The translations under genes were made by a program, and so were the position numbers. A model generated the notes under the pieces. It was given only the letters and a program-made list of their open reading frames with translations. It had not been told where the DNA came from and made no database searches. From Yoonia sp. I 8.24 (GTDB taxonomy: Bacteria > Pseudomonadota > Alphaproteobacteria > Rhodobacterales > Rhodobacteraceae): DNA of 64,000 bases. Shown one piece after another: positions 17,209 through 25,136 of the stretch; position 1 is the first letter of the stretch; each line of letters starts with the position of its first letter. The stretch is from the NCBI RefSeq assembly GCF_022096995.1, contig NZ_JACXGQ010000001.1:186001-250000 (forward strand), written 5' to 3'.

Positions 17209-17685
17209 ATGCCTGAGCTATTTCAATCCCCCAACGATGAATCGCGTACGCTGACCGCTCAGTTAATGGCGCAAGCCACCCATGCCGCGCTTGCCTTTAC
17301 CGTTGCGCCTTCGCGGCCCTCGGTCACCCGGATCGGCATCACCTTGACACCTGATGGAACGCCGCTGGCGCTTGTTTCGCGGCTTGCGGCGCATACTGCC
17401 GCAGTGGAAGGCGCGCCAGATTGCGCTTTGTTGATCGGTGACGTGGGGGAGAAGGGTGATCCGCTCACGCATCCGCGCCTAACGCTGCAGTGCACCGCTG
17501 AGATGATTGAGAAGACCCATGCTGACTATCAGGGCCTGCGCGACCACTTTCTGGCACAACGCCCGAAATCAAAGCTCTACATTGATTTTCCAGATTTTCA
17601 GCTGATCCGCTTTCACCCGACCGAGGCGCATTTGAACGCGGGCTTTGGCAAAGCGTTCAAGCTCACTCCAAAAGACTTGGGCTAA
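17209..17685 (+). CDS. HugZ-like / pyridoxamine-phosphate-oxidase-fold FMN protein
   Basis: This 158-residue protein has the split-barrel FMN-binding fold of the pyridoxamine 5'-phosphate oxidase superfamily: an N-terminal helix (LTAQLMAQATHAALAF), strands around PLALVSRLAAHTAAVEGAPDCALLIGD, the segment DPLTHPRLTLQ, and a C-terminal KLYIDFPDFQLIRFHP typical of the HugZ group. HugZ proteins bind or degrade heme, but single-domain relatives are often of unknown substrate. The gene stands alone and ends at a strong terminator-like hairpin. Confidence 0.75.
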   Translation: MPELFQSPNDESRTLTAQLMAQATHAALAFTVAPSRPSVTRIGITLTPDGTPLALVSRLAAHTAAVEGAPDCALLIGDVGEKGDPLTHPRLTLQCTAEMIEKTHADYQGLRDHFLAQRPKSKLYIDFPDFQLIRFHPTEAHLNAGFGKAFKLTPKDLG

Positions 17686-17692
17686 AACGCAA

Positions 17693-17727
17693 ATAGCCGC
17701 ACCAAATTGGCGCGGCTATCTTTTCTT
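17693..17727. terminator. terminator between two convergent genes
   Basis: ATAGCCGC (17693-17700) pairs with GCGGCTAT (17712-17719) and is followed by CTTTTCTTC. The loop carries ACCAAATTGGC, which can extend the pairing. It closes the HugZ-like gene on the plus strand. The minus-strand side has a shorter T run, so its use by the phytase-like gene is less certain. Confidence 0.7.
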
Positions 17728-17741
17728 CGGTGGCGAAAGAC

Positions 17742-19901
17742 TTAGTCGTCTAGGCCGTCAAGCGCCCAGAACATGGTCTCGCCAGAATGATCATCCACAC
17801 CATCATTGTCTGTGACAACATAGGCGGTGCCATTTGGCGTAAAGGTCAGACCTTCGACTTTATCCAGCACGTAGCCGCCGGTTGATGTCAGATCAGGCAG
17901 CAGGTCACGCACCAGCTCTTTGGTGACAACAGGCAGGTCGCCGCCCAATGGCGCGGGCACCATTTGGTCAAGCGATACGCGGGTGATTTGTTTGACCACC
18001 GCATTGGCCCCGATCTGATTGTCGCGCTCAAGCAGGTAAACATAGTCGCCTTGGGCAACGATTTCTGACAGGCCGATCCACCCGGTCGCAGGTGTTTCGA
18101 GCGGATAATGCACCGCGCCCCATTCTTCTGTCTCAAGGTTATAGGCAACGAGCTTTACCAAACCAGCGGCGTCATCTTCCCATTCGCGCTGCACGGCCAT
18201 CCAAAGCGTATCACCAACAACAGTGATCCCTTCGAAACCAAAGCGTTTCTGCACGCCCAGCAGTGCGTTTGGCAGACCGATTTCTTGATCAATCGCGCCA
18301 TCCGCATCTACATGGTAGATCGCATGTGGCACGTTGCGGTCGATCCGGCCTTCAGAGGCGATCCAATAGCCACCCTGCCCATCAACAGCGATCCCTTCCA
18401 TGTCCATCTTTTGCGCGGGGTAGCCGCCCCGTGTCACAGGTGTCGCAGTCACAATCTGTGCAGGTGTCGCGCTGACATCCACGGTAAAGATTGTCGGCTG
18501 GTAGCTGTAAAAGCTGTCATTGACCGCAACCAAAGTCGTGTCATCAACAGCCGCCAAACCAGATAGCGCGCCCCAGCCGATCAAGCTGTCAGCGCCCGCT
18601 GATGTGATCATCGGGTATGTGGCGTCTGCATCTGAATATTCAAAGATCATCACATGGCTGCGCACGCCGCCATCTTCGATCAGATCCACTTCGTTTGCGG
18701 ATACCAGCAGGTTGCGCGATGGGATTGCAACGTAGCCTTCTGGCCCGATCCCTGATGGCAAAAGCTGGGTCAGCACAGGGTTTGCGAGGTCCGACACATC
18801 GTAAACCCCAACCATAGAGGCGCGCTCAGCGCCGACAAAAACCATCGGCGTGTCGCCGAACGTCGCAGTTTCAATAGATTCAGGCTCGACGCCCTTGCTG
18901 TCGGACCGCTTGTCCGGGTAGTGGCCAGCTTGGATAACCGCATATTCAAAGTTAGTGCCTGCGTCGTAAACGACTGTGCCGCCTGCGTTGAAAATGGTCC
19001 AACCGCGTGTGCCGCCGTCCATATCACCCTCGTTCGCGGTGGCGAAATGCGTGTCATCGATCCATTTGACCGCATCAGGTTCGCGCGGCAGATCAGATTG
19101 GCTTTCGGTGAAAATCAACGCGGCACGCTCATCCGTTGCGTCAATGTTTTCAAGATCAACAGTGCCTGCGCTAAAGTGGTTTTTGATCACACCATCGCGG
19201 CCAACCACAACCATATGGTTGTTTTCTTGCATGCCGACGATCACATCGCCTGCGCTGTTGATATCCACGAATTCTGGTTCAGGGTCTTCGGGGCTGATTT
19301 CGGCCAAATCAGTCATAGCCACATTGATCAGCGTGTCGCAGTCAGCAACGCCATCCGCGATCTGTACCAACGTCAGCGCGCCAGCGGGCAATTGGCCGGT
19401 ACGACCATCGCCCAAATCTTCGTCACGCTCATTCTCAATCGCAACCGCTACAAAGGACCCGTCTTTGGCAACCGCGATGCTGTCAGGCTGGCCGGGCAGT
19501 TCGCAGCTTGAAAGTTCTTCACCGGTGACGGTGTCGACAGCGGCCAAACGGCCAGAAGGTGCCGTATAGCTTTCAGAGGTATTCACCCCCACAAACGCCA
19601 CGTTGCCCACGATCCCAACCGATGTCGGTTCGCCGTTCACGTCGATATTACCAAGCGGCGTAGGGTTCGCCGGATCAGTGATATCGATGCGTCCAATCAC
19701 GCCCAAGGGGCTGTCGGTATACACAAGCGTCATGCCGTCAGCGGTAGCTGCGATAATCTCGGCAGATGTTTCGACAGCTTGATCACCTGAACCTATGTTC
19801 AGGTGCGTCGGGAACGAGGCAATACGGTTAAACGTGTCGGCCTGCGCGAAGCCAGCGGAAAGCGCCAAAACAGAAGTCAGGCAACAAAAACGGTATGTCA
19901 T
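17742..19901 (-). CDS. exported phytase/esterase-like beta-propeller protein
   Basis: This is a 719-residue secreted protein with a clear signal peptide (cleavage near AGFAQA-DTF). The first half (about 25-430) is a propeller of LVIVD/choice-of-anchor type (GRIDITDPANPTPLGNIDV, GVYDVSDLANPVLTQLLP). The second half (about 440-719) matches the esterase-like activity of phytase domain (KMDMEGIAVDGQGGYWIASE, KRFGFEGITVVG, LDKVEGLTFTPNGTAYVVTDNDG). Acidic loops suggest calcium binding. It probably acts in the periplasm or outside the cell on phosphoesters, but activity is not certain for this family. AAAGGATCATC before the ATG is a strong ribosome site. A possible Pho box lies upstream. Confidence 0.82.
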   Translation of the reverse strand: MTYRFCCLTSVLALSAGFAQADTFNRIASFPTHLNIGSGDQAVETSAEIIAATADGMTLVYTDSPLGVIGRIDITDPANPTPLGNIDVNGEPTSVGIVGNVAFVGVNTSESYTAPSGRLAAVDTVTGEELSSCELPGQPDSIAVAKDGSFVAVAIENERDEDLGDGRTGQLPAGALTLVQIADGVADCDTLINVAMTDLAEISPEDPEPEFVDINSAGDVIVGMQENNHMVVVGRDGVIKNHFSAGTVDLENIDATDERAALIFTESQSDLPREPDAVKWIDDTHFATANEGDMDGGTRGWTIFNAGGTVVYDAGTNFEYAVIQAGHYPDKRSDSKGVEPESIETATFGDTPMVFVGAERASMVGVYDVSDLANPVLTQLLPSGIGPEGYVAIPSRNLLVSANEVDLIEDGGVRSHVMIFEYSDADATYPMITSAGADSLIGWGALSGLAAVDDTTLVAVNDSFYSYQPTIFTVDVSATPAQIVTATPVTRGGYPAQKMDMEGIAVDGQGGYWIASEGRIDRNVPHAIYHVDADGAIDQEIGLPNALLGVQKRFGFEGITVVGDTLWMAVQREWEDDAAGLVKLVAYNLETEEWGAVHYPLETPATGWIGLSEIVAQGDYVYLLERDNQIGANAVVKQITRVSLDQMVPAPLGGDLPVVTKELVRDLLPDLTSTGGYVLDKVEGLTFTPNGTAYVVTDNDGVDDHSGETMFWALDGLDD

Positions 19902-19945
19902 GATGATCCTTTGCGTTAATTATCTGCCCCGCATGGCCAAGCCAG

Positions 19946-19974
19946 ATGACAAACAGGTAACGCCCCAATGACGT
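19946..19974 (-). promoter_or_regulatory. possible Pho box
   Basis: On the minus strand ACGTCAT (19974-19968), GCGTTAC (19963-19957) and TTGTCAT (19952-19946) repeat with an exact 11-base period, the geometry of PhoB direct repeats (consensus CTGTCAT every 11 bases). The middle copy is poor. GATAAT, a likely -10, follows 21 bases after the last repeat, and the phytase-like gene starts 45 bases after it. A PhoB site would fit a phosphoesterase, but the match is partial. Confidence 0.35.
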
Positions 19975-20036
19975 TTTCATGACCCTCGCAAAATCATCTG
20001 ATTGACCCGGCCCGCATGATCGCGCATAGCCCGTTT

Positions 20037-21890
20037 ATGCTTAAAATATCTGACATCACATATTCCGTCGAAGGCCGCACATTGGTCGAACATGCCACCG
20101 TCACGATTCCGACAGGCCACAAGGTTGGGCTGGTCGGGCGCAACGGGTCGGGCAAGACAACATTGTTCCGCATTATTCGCGGTGAAATGGTGCTTGATAC
20201 CGGGACGGTGAATATCCCCAAGGGCTGGAAAATCGGTGGTGTCAGCCAAGAGGTCCCCGGCAACGAGGTATCCCTGATCGACACCGTGCTGCGCGCCGAT
20301 ACCGAACGCGAAGCCCTGATGGCCGAAGCTGAAACCGCGACCGACCCAGACCGGATCGCCGAGGTGCAGACGCGGCTCGCCGATATTGATGCCTGGTCTG
20401 CCGAAGCCCGCGCCGCGACGATCCTCAAGGGGCTTGGATTTACGCACGAAGAACAACAACAGCCTTGTTCGGCGTTTTCAGGTGGTTGGCGGATGCGCGT
20501 GGCCTTGGCTGCGGTGCTGTTTTCCGAACCTGATCTGCTACTGCTCGACGAGCCGACCAACTACCTTGATCTCGAAGGTGCGCTCTGGCTCGAGGCTTAC
20601 CTCGTCAAATACCCGCACACTGTGCTGATCGTGAGCCACGACCGCGAACTGCTGAACCGCTCTGTGGGCGGGATTTTGCATCTCGAAGATAAGGGGCTGA
20701 TCTACTACACGGGCACCTACGATATGTTCGCGAAACAGCGTGCAGCCAACCGCGCGGTGCAAGCCGCCGCCGCCAAGAAACAAGATGCGCAGCGCCAACA
20801 CCTGCAAGCCTTTGTGGATCGGTTTAAGGCCAAAGCCTCCAAGGCCAAGCAAGCCCAATCGCGGGTCAAAGCGCTGGAAAAGATGGAAACCATCCGCGCC
20901 CCCGAAGATGCTGCGCGCACCGTGTTCACATTTCCCGAACCCGAAGAACTATCGCCGCCCATTATCGCGACCGAAGGCGCCGCGGTGGGATACGACCAAA
21001 CCATCATCTTGCGCGATTTGAACCTGCGTATTGACCAAGACGACCGGATCGCGCTTTTGGGGCGCAACGGCGAAGGAAAATCCACACTTTCCAAGATGTT
21101 ATCGGGCCGTCTTGATGTGATGAACGGCAAGATGGTGACCTCAAACAAGCTGCGTATCGGCTTTTTTGCGCAGCATCAGGTCGATGAATTGCGGATCGAA
21201 GAAACACCGCTGGATCACCTGTTCCGCGAACGCGCCCATGAAGGGCAAGCCAAGCTGCGCGCGCGGCTTGCTGGCTTTGGGCTTGGCGCCGATCAAGCCG
21301 ATACCGAAGTGGGCCGCCTGTCCGGCGGGCAAAAGGCGCGCCTGTCGCTGCTGCTCGCTACCCTGCCCGCACCGCATCTGCTGATCCTCGATGAGCCGAC
21401 CAACCACCTTGATATCGAAAGCCGCGAAGCGCTGGTGGAAGCGCTGACCGCCTATTCAGGTGCGGTGATCCTTGTCAGCCACGATATGCACCTGCTTTCA
21501 ATGGTCGCAGACCGTTTGTGGCTGGTCAAAGATGGGCATGTGAACCCGTATGACGAAGACCTACAAGCCTACCGCAAACTGCTTTTGACGCCTGAAAAAG
21601 CCGTCGAAAAAGAAAAACCCAAACCGGTTAAAGCAGCCAAGCCAAGCCGCGAAAAGATCCAAGCGATGCGCAGCGACGTGCGCAAAAACGAAGAGCGCGT
21701 CAAGAAAATCAACGACATGCGTGACAAGCTCGCCAAAAAGCTCGCGGATCCTGCGCTCTATGAGGATGGCAAAGCTGGCGAATTGGCCACTTGGAACAAG
21801 AAATACGCCGAAGTCATGGACGCCCACGAACGCGCCGAAACCATGTGGATGGCGGCGCTGGAACGGTTAGAAAAGGCTGAAAAGGTGTAG
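20037..21890 (+). CDS. ABC-F family ATPase
   Basis: This soluble protein has two ABC domains and no membrane segment. First domain: Walker A GLVGRNGSGKTT, signature FSGGWRMRVA, Walker B LLLLDEPTNYLDLE. Second: LLGRNGEGKST, LSGGQKARLS, LLILDEPTNHLDIE. The interdomain linker (residues ~235-285, FVDRFKAKASKAKQAQSRVK) is the P-site tRNA interaction motif region of ABC-F translation factors. A C-terminal coiled coil (EKIQAMRSDVRKNEERVKKI) follows, as in YheS-like proteins. It likely acts on stalled ribosomes. The family start MLKISDITYS corresponds to 20037 (617 residues); an ATG at 20016 would add seven. Confidence 0.92.
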   Translation: MLKISDITYSVEGRTLVEHATVTIPTGHKVGLVGRNGSGKTTLFRIIRGEMVLDTGTVNIPKGWKIGGVSQEVPGNEVSLIDTVLRADTEREALMAEAETATDPDRIAEVQTRLADIDAWSAEARAATILKGLGFTHEEQQQPCSAFSGGWRMRVALAAVLFSEPDLLLLDEPTNYLDLEGALWLEAYLVKYPHTVLIVSHDRELLNRSVGGILHLEDKGLIYYTGTYDMFAKQRAANRAVQAAAAKKQDAQRQHLQAFVDRFKAKASKAKQAQSRVKALEKMETIRAPEDAARTVFTFPEPEELSPPIIATEGAAVGYDQTIILRDLNLRIDQDDRIALLGRNGEGKSTLSKMLSGRLDVMNGKMVTSNKLRIGFFAQHQVDELRIEETPLDHLFRERAHEGQAKLRARLAGFGLGADQADTEVGRLSGGQKARLSLLLATLPAPHLLILDEPTNHLDIESREALVEALTAYSGAVILVSHDMHLLSMVADRLWLVKDGHVNPYDEDLQAYRKLLLTPEKAVEKEKPKPVKAAKPSREKIQAMRSDVRKNEERVKKINDMRDKLAKKLADPALYEDGKAGELATWNKKYAEVMDAHERAETMWMAALERLEKAEKV

Positions 21891-21900
21891 TTCAACCACG

Positions 21901-23073
21901 CTATTCATCACCCAATGCGACTGCCGCATCTGTTATGCACTGCGGCAGCAATCCATTGATCATATACGCTTCTTCTCGGGCGGCCATATTCGATAGGATT
22001 CTCATCAGCACCGACACCGCCCGTTCGGAAGTGTTATAATCGCTTGACGCAATTAACCCGCCACTGAAAAAATCTCGGTTAAATCGGTCAAGTCCGACAA
22101 TCTCTCCACGCGCGACGCAATCCGCGATTTCCGCCCCACATAAACGTTCGCAAACTGTCACCAATGGGCGCAATAAAGTCGTATGTTCTGCCTCTGCGAT
22201 CAATAGATCACCCATCGCGACTAAACTCTCATCCCCATCCAAAAAACCCGGATTACTGTCTCTAACCATAATCGTTTGCAGATAGAATTCGGCTACTTTT
22301 TCATGCTGTTCAGCATGCCTAAGGTCTTCGATGATTGCAGGTCGAAAATTGGGTAGATACGCAAGAAACCTAACAGCGTGCCAACGCCCATCGCGCAGGG
22401 CATCATCTAACGCGTGCGTGTCCTCGGCGCGCCAAGGGAAGCCGCCCCAATGCGCGACGATCGCCTCCGCTTCTCCCGGCTCTAGAAAGTTAGAAATCTC
22501 AACTACGCCAGCGTCAAGAATACGCATCCACCAAACAGATGCGCGTATCTCCATATCTAAGGGGAATCTTGTTTCAAGATAGCGCGCGATGTCGATTTCC
22601 AGCAAACGCCTATCGTTTCTCAAAGCTGCTACCATACGTGGCTGATACCCTGCGGCCCATGTGCGTTCTGCCAACGCGATCCAAGTATCAATATCATCTG
22701 CATGATCAATTTCACCGAGCGCATCCATCGCAGGAACCGCGTCCCAATCAACATAATATGGTGAAGAAATCGTCGTTCGCGCGCCTGAACGATCCTCAGG
22801 AAGCAACGCTTTCCGCTCAGCCCGGTCAAGTTCGGGAAAATCAATCTCCATATGAACCGTGCGCATTATCCGGTTAACGAACATACGCGCTGCAATATTC
22901 CCATCAGCGGCAAATTCACCCAAATTCCAAAGATCTTCGCGCGGGTTTTCATTGTTTAACCATCGCTGCGCGGCGATCAGTAATGCGGGGTCATCGGCCC
23001 CGGGGATTGGTTGTGCGACGGCGGGCTTCATCATCACAAGACCTGCGAATATAACGGACAAAGCCTTGCGCAT
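21901..23073 (-). CDS. exported hypothetical protein
   Basis: This 390-residue protein has a signal peptide (cleavage near KPAVAQ-PIP) and no recognised domain. The mature part is helical and acidic, with many Trp, Asp and Glu residues. It has an alternating-helix look (AARMFVNRIMRTVHMEIDF, LAERTWAAGYQPRMVAALRN) that could be Sel1/TPR-like repeats without the consensus. Three cysteines cluster near VCERLCGAEIADC. GGGGA five bases before the ATG is a good ribosome site. Codons are more A/T rich than in the neighbours. It faces the ABC-F gene tail to tail and appears monocistronic. The function is unknown. Confidence 0.75.
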   Translation of the reverse strand: MRKALSVIFAGLVMMKPAVAQPIPGADDPALLIAAQRWLNNENPREDLWNLGEFAADGNIAARMFVNRIMRTVHMEIDFPELDRAERKALLPEDRSGARTTISSPYYVDWDAVPAMDALGEIDHADDIDTWIALAERTWAAGYQPRMVAALRNDRRLLEIDIARYLETRFPLDMEIRASVWWMRILDAGVVEISNFLEPGEAEAIVAHWGGFPWRAEDTHALDDALRDGRWHAVRFLAYLPNFRPAIIEDLRHAEQHEKVAEFYLQTIMVRDSNPGFLDGDESLVAMGDLLIAEAEHTTLLRPLVTVCERLCGAEIADCVARGEIVGLDRFNRDFFSGGLIASSDYNTSERAVSVLMRILSNMAAREEAYMINGLLPQCITDAAVALGDE

Positions 23074-23181
23074 GATTTTTCCCCAAATGGATTAGCTAAA
23101 GATTTATCCATACACCTATGAGGCGAATGAGGCTTTTTCAACCGGCTTGCACATCGCAGCCAAACAAACGATTGTCCCGGC

Positions 23182-23811
23182 ATGACTGACCTGACCGCCC
23201 TGATCGCCGCATTTACCACGATGTTCATCATCATTGATCCGCCGGGGCTCGCTCCGGTGTTTATTGCCATGACCCAAGGGATGAGCGCCGCGCAGCGGCG
23301 TGCCATCGCGGTCCGGGCCTGTCTTGTGTCTGCGGGACTGATGATGGTGTTTCTATTCTTGGGTGAAGCCGTGCTTGGCTTTATCGGGATTTCGATGGAT
23401 GCCTTTCGCATTGCGGGGGGGATACTCTTGTTTCTGACCGCACTTGAAATGCTGTTTCAAAAACGCCAAGCGCGCCGCGAAGACAACGCCGCCGAAGGGT
23501 TGGACGAACACCACGATGACCCATCGGTGTTTCCGTTAGCTTTGCCACTGATCGTAGGGCCCGGCGCGATTACCACGATCATTCTGCTCGCGGGCCAAGC
23601 CCAAGCGGCAAGTGATTTTGTGGCCATTACAGGCGTGATCTTAGCGGTATTGCTGATCGTCCTGCTTGCGTTTTTGGCCTCCAACGCCATTGAACGCGCT
23701 TTGGGCAAAACCGGTTTGAATATTCTGACCCGGGTTTTGGGGATGCTCTTGGCCGCGCTTGCGGTACAGTTCATTTTGGATGGGCTGCGCGGTTTTGGTA
23801 TCGGCGGCTAG
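23182..23811 (+). CDS. MarC-family membrane protein
   Basis: This 209-residue protein has six predicted membrane helices. The family start LIAAFTTMFIIIDPPGLAPVF, with the conserved IDPxG turn, is present, together with the mid-protein FPLALPLIVGPGAITTII. A charged cytosolic loop rich in Arg, Glu and Asp (QKRQARREDNAAEG to EHHDD) separates helices three and four. MarC proteins have no proven transport activity, and the old link to multiple antibiotic resistance was withdrawn. The next gene begins nine bases after the stop, so the two are probably cotranscribed. Confidence 0.92.
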   Translation: MTDLTALIAAFTTMFIIIDPPGLAPVFIAMTQGMSAAQRRAIAVRACLVSAGLMMVFLFLGEAVLGFIGISMDAFRIAGGILLFLTALEMLFQKRQARREDNAAEGLDEHHDDPSVFPLALPLIVGPGAITTIILLAGQAQAASDFVAITGVILAVLLIVLLAFLASNAIERALGKTGLNILTRVLGMLLAALAVQFILDGLRGFGIGG

Positions 23812-23820
23812 GGAAAGATC

Positions 23821-24399
23821 ATGACCGGCGATCAAATAGCACGCGCGATATATCTGGGGATCTTAGGTCTTGCGATTGCGGGCTCTGTGTTGATTTCAAG
23901 CCGTGAAAATCTGAGCAAATCCCTCCAGCAAGCCCTGATTTGGCTGTTTATCTTTTTGGGGGTGATTGGGGCATACGGGCTTTGGGAAGATATCAGCCGC
24001 GACGTGACGGGGCAGCAAGCCACATTGGCAGATGGGCGGATCAGTGTCCCACGCGCCGGTGACGGGCATTACCATTTGGATATCTTGATTAATGGCATCC
24101 CCATCGCCTTTGTCATCGACACGGGCGCAAGCCAAATTGTACTGACACAAGCGGATGCAGAATCGCTTGGGATTGATCCTGACACGCTACACTATTTCGG
24201 TTCTGCGATGACGGCCAATGGGCGCGTCAGGACTGCAGCCGTGACGCTCGAAAACGTGGCCCTGGGTCGCTATGTTGATCAGAATGTAGATGCCGTCGTC
24301 AACGGCGGAGAAACGGATATTTCACTGCTTGGCATGGCCTATCTCAATCGGTTTTCACATATCGAAATTACCAATAATCAAATGGTTCTTACCCGATGA
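23821..24399 (+). CDS. membrane-anchored retropepsin-like aspartic protease (TIGR02281 type)
   Basis: This 192-residue protein has two N-terminal membrane helices (about 8-23 and 38-56) and then a periplasmic retropepsin domain. The single active-site motif IAFVIDTGASQIVLT (around residue 98) means it must dimerise, as clan AA proteases do. The C-terminal DISLLGMAYLNRFSHIEI completes the fold. Proteins of this type are frequent in Alphaproteobacteria, with substrate unknown. It lies nine bases after marC and overlaps a tiny lipoprotein gene by ATGA. Confidence 0.88.
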   Translation: MTGDQIARAIYLGILGLAIAGSVLISSRENLSKSLQQALIWLFIFLGVIGAYGLWEDISRDVTGQQATLADGRISVPRAGDGHYHLDILINGIPIAFVIDTGASQIVLTQADAESLGIDPDTLHYFGSAMTANGRVRTAAVTLENVALGRYVDQNVDAVVNGGETDISLLGMAYLNRFSHIEITNNQMVLTR

Positions 24400-24491
24400 A
24401 ATACATTATTATTGCGCTCTTAACATTGGCGGCATGCGCCCCCGCACCGACGGAATTACCCGAAGATTTCGATTCAAGTTTTGCGTTTTAA
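24396..24491 (+). CDS. 31-residue lipoprotein
   Basis: An ATG overlapping the protease stop by four bases opens a frame of 31 residues: MKYIIIALLTLAAC, then APAPTELPEDFDSSFAF. It has a lysine after Met, a hydrophobic stretch and a textbook lipobox LAAC with Cys14, giving a mature lipopeptide of only 18 residues that is acidic and aromatic. The translational coupling and the perfect signal make a chance frame unlikely. It is below the usual gene-calling limit. It may be a partner, inhibitor or substrate of the retropepsin; this is inference from position. Confidence 0.6.
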   Translation: MKYIIIALLTLAACAPAPTELPEDFDSSFAF

Positions 24492-24542
24492 ACCGGCTGG
24501 GTTTTACCAGTCGTTAATCCATTTCCCGCGATACCTTTTGGG

Positions 24543-24683
24543 ATGGAGAAATACGCTACCCCTAACCCGGCTGCGATTGCGGTGCTCGCAAGCTGCGCGT
24601 TTTGTTTTACGCTTGCGGCAGCGCAATGGGTGCAGGGTAATCTTTGGTTCTTGGATATGCTGCGCACGATCTGCGGCGGCTAA
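24543..24683 (+). CDS. possible 46-residue membrane peptide
   Basis: The frame begins MEKYATPNPAAIAVLASC, continues with a hydrophobic run through FCFTLAAAQWVQ, and ends LRTICGG. It would be a one-helix membrane protein with three cysteines. There is no good ribosome site (TTTTGGG directly before the ATG), and its last four bases overlap the end of holC on the other strand. It follows the small lipoprotein by 51 bases. Codon use is acceptable but the evidence is thin, and it may not be translated. Confidence 0.35.
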   Translation: MEKYATPNPAAIAVLASCAFCFTLAAAQWVQGNLWFLDMLRTICGG

Positions 24684-25135
24684 CTTTTTTGCGCTTTCAT
24701 CGCCCAACGCCCGTCTTCTTGCGCCCAATATTGCGCCGCGCATCCCGCATCTGTGAGGGTTTTCCACTGGCTGCGCGCATGGCTCAACGCCGCCTCATCC
24801 CAGCCGTCAAATAACACGCAAGCGCGTTCTGCGCCGTCGACTTCGGCCTGTGTCAACTCTGCGCCATCGACGCAAATCACGCAGTCGAACCCCGTTGCCG
24901 GGGCATCCCCGATCAATATGGGTTGGTCAGCATCATGGGGGCCGCCCGCGACCCCATGCGGCAAAAACGCAGCCTCGGACCCTTGCCATAAAACTTCATC
25001 TAAACGTGCGCAAAGGTTCGGGTTCACCGCACGGATCAACACCCGCCAACCAGCTTCGCGCGCCTTGCCGACCAACATCGGTAAGGTTACATCAAGCGGG
25101 CTGTCTTTGAGCTGATAGAAATAGGCAGCGCCCAT
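24680..25135 (-). CDS. holC: DNA polymerase III chi subunit
   Basis: HolC (chi) links the clamp loader to single-strand binding protein during replication. This 151-residue protein opens GAAYFYQLKDSPLDVTLPML and has LVGKAREAGWRVLIRAVN and the family-typical WQGSEAAFLPHGVAGG, with PILI and FDCVICVDG further on. The length is normal. It starts one base after the pepA stop, so it is cotranscribed with pepA. This pairing is conserved in many proteobacteria. Confidence 0.93.
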   Translation of the reverse strand: MGAAYFYQLKDSPLDVTLPMLVGKAREAGWRVLIRAVNPNLCARLDEVLWQGSEAAFLPHGVAGGPHDADQPILIGDAPATGFDCVICVDGAELTQAEVDGAERACVLFDGWDEAALSHARSQWKTLTDAGCAAQYWAQEDGRWAMKAQKS

Positions 25136-25136
25136 A

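Noticed and set aside
17072-17254. 60-residue plus-strand frame between ndk and the HugZ-like gene
   Set aside because: No ribosome site, overlaps the start of the HugZ-like gene, and the residue composition is not protein-like.
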